A program made the position numbers and the translations under genes. 64,000 bases of DNA, taken from assembly GCF_002813775.1 (NCBI RefSeq), contig NZ_CP020370.1, positions 4,427,501 through 4,491,500 of the forward strand, given 5' to 3'. Of this stretch, positions 26,980-34,801 are shown in pieces (position 1 is the first letter of the stretch; each line of letters opens with the position of its first letter). This DNA is from Candidatus Thiodictyon syntrophicum. Lineage in GTDB: Bacteria; Pseudomonadota; Gammaproteobacteria; Chromatiales; Chromatiaceae. The notes under the pieces were generated by a model that worked only from the letters and a program-made list of their open reading frames with translations, was not told where the DNA came from and searched no databases.

Positions 26980-27621
26980 GTGAACACTACGGCGAATATG
27001 AACATGATACCGAAACCGAGACTCTCGATTAATCGCAAAGCTGCGTTCCGCCCCTTGTTGATAATCGGTTTACTGCTTTTCTGTAACGCAACATCTGCTT
27101 CGCTATTGGCCTCGATAACTAACATTTCAAACGATAGCTCAGGTATTGCGGTCGTCACAAATGTAACGCCAGTAATTGCATTTGCACCTTCCGCCCTCTA
27201 CGTTTTTCCTCTATTCGATGAGCTATTCTTAACGGAATCGGATGTGGGCAAGACCTTCTACATCAGCTCAAACTCTGAAGACCCCGACTTTTCTTCTTTC
27301 GTCGATATCTTGACTAACGGCAATGACGACATTATAGGCATTGGTTACATGACTGGTACGACATCATATAACAATGAGTCCGTCTGGTTTAGCACTACGC
27401 CTGACTTTGCCGATCACACAATTACAAGCATTGCCATCACGCTCGACAGACTTACCTTGGATAGCAATGGTGTCGGGACTGACGTGTCGTCTAGCTACTC
27501 TGTTGGCATTTGGGGTAATGCTGTTCCGGAACCCCCGACAATTGCCCTCTTAGCATACTTTGCAGTCTTGCTATTGTTTGCGATCAGGGTAAAAAGTGCA
27601 ATAACAAGTAATAGGGAATAG
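26980..27621 (+). CDS. PEP-CTERM-type exported protein in a cassette
   Basis: 213 residues from a GTG just 22 bp after attC site 1. An N-terminal signal helix (PLLIIGLLLFCNATSASLLA) leads into a serine/threonine/aspartate-rich domain with no recognised fold. The C-terminus is a PEP-CTERM sorting signal: VPEPPTIALL, hydrophobic helix, then basic residues. Such proteins are processed by exosortase and often released to the surface or exopolysaccharide. GC is well below the region average. With attC sites on both sides it looks like the cargo of a gene cassette. Confidence 0.72.
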   Translation: MNTTANMNMIPKPRLSINRKAAFRPLLIIGLLLFCNATSASLLASITNISNDSSGIAVVTNVTPVIAFAPSALYVFPLFDELFLTESDVGKTFYISSNSEDPDFSSFVDILTNGNDDIIGIGYMTGTTSYNNESVWFSTTPDFADHTITSIAITLDRLTLDSNGVGTDVSSSYSVGIWGNAVPEPPTIALLAYFAVLLLFAIRVKSAITSNRE

Positions 27622-27673
27622 TCCACGGTTTCCCGGTGAGTTCCCTGCCCCAGCAGCGAAGAAGACAAAGAAC

Positions 27674-27811
27674 GCCTCCGGCGTAGGGACTCCGGTTGCC
27701 CGGAGCCCCCGCCACAGACCCGGACGTGCAGTTTTCCCGCATCCGGTTCCTCGGTCGTACTCGCTTTCGCGCGAGCGCGAGGTTTTACGCAAACACCAGT
27801 TCGTATTGCAA
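27674..27811 (-). mobile_element. Truncated group II intron 3' end, copy 2
   Basis: 138 bp nearly identical to 23383-23520. It comprises GCCTCCGGCGTAG, domains VI and V, and the last codons of the maturase (LQYELVFA). The rest of the intron is absent, so this is a 3'-end remnant, perhaps from 5'-truncated retrotransposition or deletion. Confidence 0.85.
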
Positions 27812-27814
27812 CGT

Positions 27815-27868
27815 TACGGTGACAGTTTACTAAATGCATTAATTACGGTGACAGTTTACTAAATGCAC
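27815..27868 (+). repeat. GGTGACAGTTTACT repeat, copies 2 and 3
   Basis: Two tandem copies of ACGGTGACAGTTTACTAAAT, about 30 bp apart, directly beside the truncated intron end. A third copy is at 23339. Origin unknown. Confidence 0.7.
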
Positions 27869-27946
27869 CGAATACGGAAACGCAAGGGGAAGCGGAGACC
27901 GGACTTGCCTCTTGCCGTGGCAGGCCCAATCATGAATCCTACGCGT

Positions 27947-28046
27947 GCCTAACGGGCGGCCAAAGAGCGAGCGCGCGCCATCAGGGTCGGAGTTAACTGG
28001 CCGGTGTCGTGCAGGCGCGCGCCTGCCTTGGCCTTTGACGTTAGGC
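27947..28046 (+). other. attC-like integron recombination site 2
   Basis: Well-formed 100-bp site: outer core GCCTAAC (27947-27953), inner GGCCAAAG (27958-27965), matching inner CCTTGGCC (28026-28033) and core GTTAGGC (28040-28046). Spacers of 4 and 6 nt separate the inner and outer boxes, and complementary GC-rich arms (GCGCGCGCC and GGCGCGCGCC) flank the loop. No integron integrase gene is in the window, so this would belong to a cluster of attC sites lacking an integrase. Confidence 0.78.
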
Positions 28047-28088
28047 GCTTCGTCTCCATAGCTAATTTGCGAAACAATGGGTTGTTTG

Positions 28089-28532
28089 ATGCGAATATAT
28101 TTGGACGTATGCGCTTTTAATCGGCCGTTCGATGATCAGAAGCACATCCGCGTACGCCTCGAGGCGGAAGCCAAATTGTATGTTCAAGGAAAGGTAAAGG
28201 CGGGCGAAGTTGAGTTGGTGTGGTCATATATACTTGACCTTGAAAATGATCAGAATCCATTTAAAGAAAAGAGGTTGGCGATTGAAGAGTGGCGTAAATA
28301 CTCGATCACTTACATTGATGAGTCAGACGAAATTATAGATAAGGCAAATGAGTTGGTAAGAATAGGAGTAAAGCCGAAAGATGCATTGCATGTTGCATCA
28401 GCAATCGCAGGGGAAGCCGGTTATTTTATGGCAACTGATGATAAGTTGCTCAAAAAAATGGCACCCGAATCGCAGATTTCGGCAATCAACCCCGTAGCTT
28501 TAGCGGCAATCATTGATGAACACACTAACTGA
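28089..28532 (+). CDS. PIN-domain ribonuclease-like protein
   Basis: 147 residues from the ATG at 28089 (an in-frame ATG lies 12 bp upstream at 28077). PIN-domain acidic residues are seen in RIYLDVCAFNRPFDD, KPKDALHVASAIAG and YFMATDDKLLKK. It starts soon after attC site 2 and has low GC, so it could be cassette cargo. It overlaps a small downstream gene by 17 bp, suggesting a two-gene toxin-antitoxin module with the toxin first. The partner is not a recognised VapB. Confidence 0.75.
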   Translation: MRIYLDVCAFNRPFDDQKHIRVRLEAEAKLYVQGKVKAGEVELVWSYILDLENDQNPFKEKRLAIEEWRKYSITYIDESDEIIDKANELVRIGVKPKDALHVASAIAGEAGYFMATDDKLLKKMAPESQISAINPVALAAIIDEHTN

Positions 28533-28734
28533 TACAGAGCTTAGGGTCCAGGGAGTCAAAGCGCTGATTGATGCGCTAGGCGAGGTAATGGCTGAGAAAT
28601 TCATTGCCCTGCTAAGTAGAGAACCGTTTGATTACACGGAGTGGCAGCGCGATTTGTGGCCTCAGATGAGCGTTGAAGAACTTAGCAAGTTAGCGATGGC
28701 AAGGCGCGGTCAGGCTAAGATCTCTGGCAGTTAA
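28516..28734 (+). CDS. Small acidic protein, possible partner of the PIN protein
   Basis: 72 residues from the ATG at 28516 (a TTG precedes it in frame). A helical sequence with RVQGVKALIDALGEVMAEKF in the N-terminal half and EWQRDLWPQMSVEELSKLA later; no DNA-binding motif is obvious. Its overlap with the PIN gene argues for coupled translation and a possible antitoxin role. That is inference from context only. Confidence 0.55.
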   Translation: MNTLTDTELRVQGVKALIDALGEVMAEKFIALLSREPFDYTEWQRDLWPQMSVEELSKLAMARRGQAKISGS

Positions 28735-28778
28735 GGGAGGATAGGGTCAAGTCTTGCCGTTTTCCCCAGCAATAAAGA

Positions 28779-28860
28779 GCCTCCGGCGTAGAAAAGGCTG
28801 GGGTCAGGTCTTGCAATCATGCAATTTTTGAGTATGATTGATTGCAAGATCTGCCCCTCG
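28779..28860. repeat. GCCTCCGGCGTAG motif plus inverted GGGTCAGGTCTTGCA repeat
   Basis: The 13-mer GCCTCCGGCGTAG at 28779-28791 is the same sequence that borders all three intron 3' ends, here without an intron. It is followed by GGGGTCAGGTCTTGCAATCA and an imperfect inverse (TGATTGCAAGATCTGCCCC), a REP-like hairpin. Confidence 0.6.
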
Positions 28861-28896
28861 TCACCTGAGCCTCGTTCCTCGATCTATTGAAGGTAA

Positions 28897-29169
28897 ATGT
28901 CTACCCTTCAGAAAATTCGACAGCGCGTTATTGATCGCGACTAATTCCTGTCGTCACACGCGGAAGAAGAGATGCTTGATGACGACCTTGACAGGAATGA
29001 CGTAGAGAACGCGATTCTGAAAGGAAGGATAGAGAAACAGCTTACGCATGATTCCAGGGGCACAAGATATCGAATCAAAGGGCCGTGCTTGGACGGGCGT
29101 ATAGTTCACGTTATTTGCCGGTTCCGAGAGGAATCAAGTATACTGTTAATTACTGTGTATGCGTTATAG
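28897..29169 (+). pseudogene. DUF4258 (MqsR-like) toxin gene with an early nonsense codon
   Basis: From the ATG at 28897 the frame reads MSTLQKIRQRVIDRD, then TAA, then continues FLSSHAEEEMLDDDLDRNDV into a typical DUF4258 sequence (ENAILKGRIEKQ, RYRIKGPCLDGRIVHVICRF). The SxHAxEEM motif normally sits in the N-terminal part, so the stop splits a real domain. Translation could restart at the ATG at 28972, but the product would lack the first strand and the conserved histidine. It is followed 8 bp later by a zinc-finger antitoxin-type gene. Confidence 0.72.
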
Positions 29170-29177
29170 GTACCATC

Positions 29178-29414
29178 ATGCAATGTGAATTTTGTGGTGG
29201 CGAAACCAAGAAAAGGAACGTCAAGCGGCAGCATTGGTTCCAACGGCAACTTTACATCGTTGAGAACGTAGAAGCTGAGGTTTGTACTGAGTGTGGAGAG
29301 CGGTATTTTCATGCCAAGACATTAGACGCTGTGGATGCGCTCTTGTTGAAACAACACGCGGTCAAAGAAAAGCTCTGCGTTGAAGTCGTGGAATTCACTA
29401 AGGCGGCAGCCTAG
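29178..29414 (+). CDS. YgiT-type zinc finger protein (MqsA N-terminal-like antitoxin)
   Basis: 78 residues with two CxxC zinc ligands (CEFCGG and CTECGERYF) and the region RQLYIVENVEAEVCTECGERYF typical of YgiT/MqsA zinc domains. The C-terminal helix-turn-helix of full MqsA is absent, as is common for the partners of DUF4258 proteins. I chose the ATG at 29178; the longer frame is not conserved-looking. Probably neutralises the DUF4258 protein, whose gene is damaged here. Confidence 0.82.
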   Translation: MQCEFCGGETKKRNVKRQHWFQRQLYIVENVEAEVCTECGERYFHAKTLDAVDALLLKQHAVKEKLCVEVVEFTKAAA

Positions 29415-29417
29415 AAA

Positions 29418-29508
29418 GCCTCCGGCGTAGGGACTCCGGTTGCCCGGAGCCCCCGCCACAGACCCGGACGTGCAGTTTTCCCGCATCCGTTTCCTCGGTC
29501 GTACTCGC
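29418..29508 (-). mobile_element. Truncated group II intron 3' end, copy 3
   Basis: 91 bp matching 23383-23473 with few differences: GCCTCCGGCGTAG, domain VI and domain V. It ends abruptly in TCGTACTCGC, where a fragment of an Rpn nuclease gene begins. Confidence 0.82.
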
Positions 29509-29565
29509 TAGGCGTGCTCTTTCTCGGAGAATGCCTTCAGTGTGTTCATGGCTCGCCTCATCTCT
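29509..29565 (-). pseudogene. 57-bp fragment of an Rpn-family nuclease gene
   Basis: Identical to 36889-36945 except for one base; in the full gene this segment encodes part of MNTLKAFSEKEHAY. It lies between an intron remnant and the 3' end of the RND pump gene, and overlaps the pump stop codon. Confidence 0.85.
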
Positions 29566-32500
29566 CGACCGCCGTACCGCCCCGCGCCCCCATCCGCCGC
29601 CCCAGCCGATCAAAGGCAAGATAAATGACCGGGGTGGTAAAGAGCGTCAGCACCTGGCTCAGCAGCAGCCCCCCCACCAGGGTGATCCCCAGCGGCTGGC
29701 GCAATTCGGCCCCCATGCCGCCGCCGAGCATCAACGGCAGCGCGCTCAGGAGCGCGGCGAAGGTGGTCATGAGGATCGGGCGCAGGCGCAGCAGGCAGGC
29801 CTGGTGGATCGCCTCGCGCGGGGTCTTGCCCTCGCGGCGCTCGGCGTCCAAGGCGAAGTCGATCATCATGATCGCGTTCTTCTTCACGATGCCGATCAGG
29901 AGCACGATGCCGATAACGGCGACCACCCCCAGGTCCTGGCCCGCGACCATGAGTGCGAGCAGTGCCCCGACCCCGGCGGACGGCAGGGTCGAGAGGATGG
30001 TGATGGGGTGGATATAGCTCTCGTAGAGCACCCCGAGCACGATATACATAGTCACGATAGCCGCCAGCAACAGGAAGACCTGATGACCGAGCGAGGCGCG
30101 GAAGGCGAGCGCCGTGCCCTGGAAGCTCAACTGCACACTCGCCGGCAGCGCCAGTTCGCGCTGTGCGGCCTCGATCGCTGCCACCGCCCCCCCCAGCGAG
30201 GCCCCCGGGGCCAGGTTGAAGGAGATGGTCGCGGCCGGGAACTGGTCCAGGCGGTTCAGGATCAGAGGCGCGGTGCGCTCTTCCACCCGGGCGAGCGCCG
30301 ACAGCGGCACCTGAACGCCGTTCGCCGCCGGGACATGGAGGTTCGCGAGCGCCGCGAGCCCCGGCGCCAGCCCCGGGTCGACCTCCAGCACCACGCGATA
30401 TTGGTTCGCCTGGGTGAAGATGGTGGAGACCAGCCGCTGGCCGAAGGCGTCATAGAGCGCATTGTCGATGGCCGCGACCGTGACCCCGAGCCGGCCGGCG
30501 GTCGCCCGGTCGATGTCGACATAGGCGGCCAGTCCCTGCTCCGCCAGATCGCTCGCCACGTCCGCCAACTCCGGCAGGGCGGCGAAGCGTTCCACCAGGC
30601 GCGGCACCCAGAGGCCCAGTTCGCGCGCGTCCGCGTCCTGGACGGCGAGTTGATACTGGGTCCGGCTCACCCGGCTCTCGATGCTGAGATCCTGGACCGG
30701 CTGCAGAAAGAGCCTGATCCCCGGTACCGCAGCCAGCCCCGGCTGGAGCCGGCGGATGACCTCTTGGGCCCCGGCGCGCTCGTCGCGCGGCACGAGGTTG
30801 ACCAGGAACCGGCCGCTGTTGAGCGTCGCGTTGGCGCCGTCCACCCCGATGAAGGAGGACAGGCTCGCGACCGCGGGGTCGGCGAGCAGGACCGCGGCCA
30901 GCGCCTGCTGGCGCTGCGCCATGGCGGCGAAGGAGACCGACTCGGGGGCCTGGGAGACGCCCTGGAGCAGGCCGGTGTCCTGGACCGGAAAGAACCCCTT
31001 GGGGATCATCACATAGAGGACCAGGGTCAGGACCAGGGTCGCGGCGGCGACCAGCAGGGTCGCCGGCTGGTGGTCCAGGACCCGGTCGAGCAGCCGGCCG
31101 TAGCCGGCGATCACCCGCTCGAAGAACCGGCCGCTCGCCCGGTAGAGTCGCCCCTCCTGCTCCGGCGGGCGATGGCGCAGCATCCGGGCGCAGAGCATCG
31201 GTGTCAGGGTCAGAGAGACGACCGCGGAGATCAGAATCGCCACCGCGAGCGTCACCGCAAACTCCTGGAACAGCCGGCCCACGACCTCGCGCATGAAGAG
31301 CAGCGGGATCAGCACGGCGATCAGCGAGAGGGTCAGCGAGACGATGGTGAAGCCGATCTGACCCGCCCCCTTGAGCGCCGCCTGCAGCGGCGACTCGCCC
31401 TCCTCGATATAGCGTGAGCAGTTCTCGATCATCACGATGGCGTCGTCCACCACGAAACCGGTGGCGATGGTCAGTGCCATCAGGGTCAGATTGTTGATAC
31501 TGAAGCCTGCCAGGTGCATGACCCCGAAGGTGCCGATCAGGGACAGCGGCACCGCCACGCTGGGAATGATGGTCGCGGGGATACTGCGCAGGAAGAGAAA
31601 GATCACCATCACGACCAGGGCGGCGGCCAGCACCAGTTCGTGCTGCACGTCCTTGATCGAGGCACGGATGGTGACGGTGCGATCGGTCAGGGGCCTGACC
31701 TCCAGGCTCCCCGGCAGGCCCGCCTGGAGTTCAGGCAGCAGTTGCTTGATACGGTCGACCACCTGGATGACATTGGCGCCGGGCTGGCGGCGGATGTTCA
31801 GGATCACCGCGGGGGTCTCATCCGCCCAGGCGGCCAGATAGACGTTCTCCGCCGCCTCGTCCACCGCCGCGAGGTCGGACAGGCGGATCGGGGCACCGTT
31901 GCGGTAGGCGATGATCAGCGGCCGATATTCCGCAGCCGAGGTGAGCTGGTCGTTGGCGTCGATGGTCGAGGCGCGGGACGGCCCATCGAAGCTGCCCTTG
32001 GGCGCGTTCACGTTGGCATTGCCGAGCGCGGTGCGCACGTCCTCCAGGCTCAACCCATAGGACGCGAGCGTCAGCGGGTTCACCCGCACCCGCACCGCCG
32101 GGCGCTGGCCGCCGCTGATACTGACCAGCCCCACCCCCGGCAGTTGTGAGATCCGTTGTGCCAGGCGGGTATCGGCCAGGTCCTGGACCTGATACAGGGG
32201 CAGGGTCCGCGAGGTCAGGGCGAGCGTCAGGATGGGCGCGTCGGCCGGATTGACCTTGCTGTAGATAGGCGGGCTCGGCAGGTCCGCCGGCAGGAAGGTG
32301 CCGGCCGCGTTGATCGCCGCCTGGACCTGCTGCTCGGCGATATCGAGGCTGAGATCGAGCCCGAACTGCAGGGTGATGACCGAGGCCCCGCCCGAACTGG
32401 TCGAGGACATCTGGTTTAAGCCCGGCATCTGACCGAACTGGCGCTCCAGCGGCGCGGTCACGGTCGAGCCCATCACCTCCGGGCTCGCCCCCGGGTACAG

Positions 32501-32647
32501 GGTCACGACCTGGATGGTCGGATAATCGACCTCCGGCAGGGCCGACAGGGGCATCAGGCGGTAGGCCAGCAACCCCGACAGCAGGAGCGCGACCATCAGC
32601 AGCGAGGTCGCCACCGGGCGCAGGATGAAGGGGCGCGACAGGTTCAT
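29558..32647 (-). CDS. RND multidrug efflux transporter, MdtB/MdtC type
   Basis: Proton-driven inner-membrane exporter of 1029 residues. Starts [20 protein letters not shown], with the pattern of twelve transmembrane helices in two halves, large periplasmic loops, the proton-relay aspartates in [19 protein letters not shown], and the second-half [15 protein letters not shown]. Works with the adaptor gene 205 bp upstream. In Mdt systems two pump genes usually follow the adaptor; only one is present and no outer-membrane channel is seen. The 3' end abuts mobile debris and its stop codon lies inside a 57-bp Rpn fragment, so a second pump gene may have been lost (inference). Confidence 0.93.
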   Translation of the reverse strand: MNLSRPFILRPVATSLLMVALLLSGLLAYRLMPLSALPEVDYPTIQVVTLYPGASPEVMGSTVTAPLERQFGQMPGLNQMSSTSSGGASVITLQFGLDLSLDIAEQQVQAAINAAGTFLPADLPSPPIYSKVNPADAPILTLALTSRTLPLYQVQDLADTRLAQRISQLPGVGLVSISGGQRPAVRVRVNPLTLASYGLSLEDVRTALGNANVNAPKGSFDGPSRASTIDANDQLTSAAEYRPLIIAYRNGAPIRLSDLAAVDEAAENVYLAAWADETPAVILNIRRQPGANVIQVVDRIKQLLPELQAGLPGSLEVRPLTDRTVTIRASIKDVQHELVLAAALVVMVIFLFLRSIPATIIPSVAVPLSLIGTFGVMHLAGFSINNLTLMALTIATGFVVDDAIVMIENCSRYIEEGESPLQAALKGAGQIGFTIVSLTLSLIAVLIPLLFMREVVGRLFQEFAVTLAVAILISAVVSLTLTPMLCARMLRHRPPEQEGRLYRASGRFFERVIAGYGRLLDRVLDHQPATLLVAAATLVLTLVLYVMIPKGFFPVQDTGLLQGVSQAPESVSFAAMAQRQQALAAVLLADPAVASLSSFIGVDGANATLNSGRFLVNLVPRDERAGAQEVIRRLQPGLAAVPGIRLFLQPVQDLSIESRVSRTQYQLAVQDADARELGLWVPRLVERFAALPELADVASDLAEQGLAAYVDIDRATAGRLGVTVAAIDNALYDAFGQRLVSTIFTQANQYRVVLEVDPGLAPGLAALANLHVPAANGVQVPLSALARVEERTAPLILNRLDQFPAATISFNLAPGASLGGAVAAIEAAQRELALPASVQLSFQGTALAFRASLGHQVFLLLAAIVTMYIVLGVLYESYIHPITILSTLPSAGVGALLALMVAGQDLGVVAVIGIVLLIGIVKKNAIMMIDFALDAERREGKTPREAIHQACLLRLRPILMTTFAALLSALPLMLGGGMGAELRQPLGITLVGGLLLSQVLTLFTTPVIYLAFDRLGRRMGARGGTAVER

Positions 32648-32675
32648 CCGCGACCCCGGAACATGGAAGTTCCTT

Positions 32676-32790
32676 GTGGGAGCGGCTTCAGCCGCGACGA
32701 GGCTGCGGTAACCTGCGACGTTGCGGGAGCTTGCGAGGCCTCGTCGCGGCTAAAGCCGCTCCCACAGCGTCGCTGCGCGACTTTCACGGT
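32676..32790. repeat. REP element pair, family 2
   Basis: GTGGGAGCGGCTTCAGCCGC at 32676 and its near inverse complement at 32741-32765 lie between the pump and adaptor genes. The right arm continues into GTCGCTGCGCGACTTTCACG. The same unit occurs at 34462-34507 and 43701-43814. It resembles the well-known Pseudomonas GTGGGAGCGGGC REP family. Confidence 0.85.
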
Positions 32791-32852
32791 GGCCGGAGCG
32801 ACGGTCAAGACCGCACGGTGCAGGCGCCGCGGCGGCGTCCCCGCGCCCCGGC

Positions 32853-34148
32853 TCATGGCACGCCGGGGCGCCGACGGCGGCCCTCGGCGGGGGCCGGCTC
32901 CGGCGCGGCCCCCATGGGCGTGCCCTGCCCCGCGGGCTTGGCGGCGTCACGCTCCTCGACCGCGACCTTGGCCCCCTCCCGCAGCTTGTCGGTCCCGTCG
33001 ACCACGACCAACTCGCCGGGCGCGAGGCCCTCGCTGACCGCGACCTCATCGCCCTCAGCGGCGCCGAGCGTCACGGGCCGCACACTCACGGACTGCTGCG
33101 GCCCCACGACATAGACATAGGTCCCCTGGACCCCGCGCTGGACCGCGGCCGTGGGGATCAGGGTCGCGTCGTGCAGGGTATCGACCAGCAGGTGCGCATT
33201 CACGAACTGGTTCGGAAACAGCCGTCCGTCCTCGTTCGGGAATTCCGCCTTGAGGCGGATGGTCCCCGTCGTCGGATCGATTTGGTTGTCCATGGTCAGC
33301 AGGACACCGCTGGCAAGCTTCGTCTTCTGGGCCTTGTCATAGGCGTCCACGGTGAGCCGGGTGCCGGCGCGGACCTGCTTGAGCACCGTCTGCAGGTCAT
33401 CCTCCGGCAGGGTAAAGATCACCAGGATCGGCTCCACCTCGGTGATCACCGCAAGCCCCGTCGCATCTGCGGCCCGCACGATGTTGCCGGCATCCACCAG
33501 CCGCAGGCCCACCCGCCCCCCGATCGGGGCCTTGATGCGGGCATAGGTAAGTTGCAGCTTCGCACTCTCGATCTGTGCCAGGTCGGTCTTGATCGCGCCC
33601 TCGTATTGGGCCGCCAGCGCCTTCTGGGTGTCCCACTGCTGCTTGGAGCCGGAATCCTGTTGATAGAGGGTGCGGTAGCGTTCCAGGTCGACCCGCGCAT
33701 TGTCGAGCAGCGCCTGATCGCGGGCGAGCGCCCCCTGGGCCTGCAGGAGCAGGACCTGGAACGGACGGGGGTCGATCTCGGCCAGCAGGTCGCCGGCCTT
33801 GACGGTCTGGCCCTCAGTGAAGGCGAGACGCATGAGCTGACCGTCGACCTGGGTCCGCACGGTCACGGTGTTGCGGGCCGTCACCGTCCCCAGGCCCCGC
33901 AGATAGACCTTGATTGCGCCGGTACGCGCAGCCGCGGCGACCACGGGGACCGGCCGTGTTTGCGCGCCGCCCCGGCCGCCGGGGTTGCCCGCGCCGCGGC
34001 CAGGGTTGCCGCCTTCGGCGCTGCCCTGGCCGGCAGGCCCCCCGCCGAACCAGTGCCAGTAAGCGAACGCGGCGGCCAGCCCGGCCAGGACCAGGCCCAG
34101 CAGCGGCAGATAGCGGCGGCGCTTGGCGCCGGTTTCCTCCGAGGTCAT
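32853..34148 (-). CDS. RND efflux periplasmic adaptor, MdtA type
   Basis: Membrane fusion protein joining the RND pump to an outer-membrane channel. It has 431 residues: an N-terminal anchor (YLPLLGLVLAGLAAAFAYWHWF), a glycine-rich spacer, the lipoyl/hairpin region (VRTQVDGQLMRLAFTEGQTVKAGDLLAEIDPRP), an alpha hairpin, the returning half (YARIKAPIGGRVGLRLVDAGN) and beta-barrel domains. The proline/glycine-rich tail is longer than usual. A 205-bp gap with a REP pair separates it from the pump gene, so the pump may be differentially expressed. Confidence 0.92.
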   Translation of the reverse strand: MTSEETGAKRRRYLPLLGLVLAGLAAAFAYWHWFGGGPAGQGSAEGGNPGRGAGNPGGRGGAQTRPVPVVAAAARTGAIKVYLRGLGTVTARNTVTVRTQVDGQLMRLAFTEGQTVKAGDLLAEIDPRPFQVLLLQAQGALARDQALLDNARVDLERYRTLYQQDSGSKQQWDTQKALAAQYEGAIKTDLAQIESAKLQLTYARIKAPIGGRVGLRLVDAGNIVRAADATGLAVITEVEPILVIFTLPEDDLQTVLKQVRAGTRLTVDAYDKAQKTKLASGVLLTMDNQIDPTTGTIRLKAEFPNEDGRLFPNQFVNAHLLVDTLHDATLIPTAAVQRGVQGTYVYVVGPQQSVSVRPVTLGAAEGDEVAVSEGLAPGELVVVDGTDKLREGAKVAVEERDAAKPAGQGTPMGAAPEPAPAEGRRRRPGVP

Positions 34149-34562
34149 CGATGGTTACCTGCTGGGACCCTGACGGGGCGGGGGCGGCGCGCCGGTGGGC
34201 AATGTTCATGGACCCCAAGACGCGGCGGCGGCGCGGCGGCGATCCGGCCGACCGACCCGCGGGCGGACTGTCTTGGCCCGGGGCACAGATTAACCGCGTG
34301 AGGTGCAAAAATGGAGAATTCTGCAGCGGGCGGCGGGCGCTGCGTCCCGGCGGCCAGTCGGCATGGTTTGCTGCCGACGCTCGATCCGGGACGGCGCGGT
34401 CCGCTGGTCGTGCGTGCCCGCACCGAGTCCGGACGCAATGCGGGGCAGCTGTCGAGGTTACCGTGAACGTCGCGCAGCGACCCTGTGGGAGCGGCTTCAG
34501 CCGCGACGGGCCGCGCCGGGAACGCGTTATGATCAAGGCCGAGAATCTCTACAACCCAAGGA
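34149..34562. other. Non-coding, with one family-2 REP unit
   Basis: No gene supported. A REP unit preceded by GTGAACGTCGCGCAGCGAC lies at 34462-34507. The adaptor promoter should lie at the left side of this interval, but I see no clear consensus. Confidence 0.5.
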
Positions 34563-34718
34563 TGATTGCGGTCGATACCTCGGCCCTGATGGCGACCCTC
34601 TTGGACGAGCAGGAAGCGGATGCCTGGATCGCCGCACTTGAAACCGCAGACGAGATACTGATTTCCGCCGGCACGGTGACGGAGGCACTGATCGTCTCGG
34701 CACGACTTCGCGGGAACC
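34563..34718 (+). pseudogene. vapC: VapC-type PIN toxin, C-terminally truncated
   Basis: MIAVDTSALMATLLDEQEAD is a textbook VapC N-terminus, followed by WIAALETADEILISAGTVTEALIV with the second acidic position. Homology stops around residue 52 (ARLRGN), after which the sequence becomes low-GC and leads to the next gene. The C-terminal half with the remaining catalytic aspartates is missing. No antitoxin gene is evident upstream. The truncation coincides with the start of the foreign DUF262 segment. Confidence 0.75.
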
Positions 34719-34801
34719 GATATCGAAGGCGTGCTTTGAGGTTGAGTTCTGTATACTGTTCCCGGAAATCGAATTATCATGCAACAATCAGAGGTCCCGC
34801 T

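Noticed and set aside
29531..31417. 628-codon plus-strand frame over the RND pump
   Set aside because: Shadow of the pump gene, with no signature motifs.
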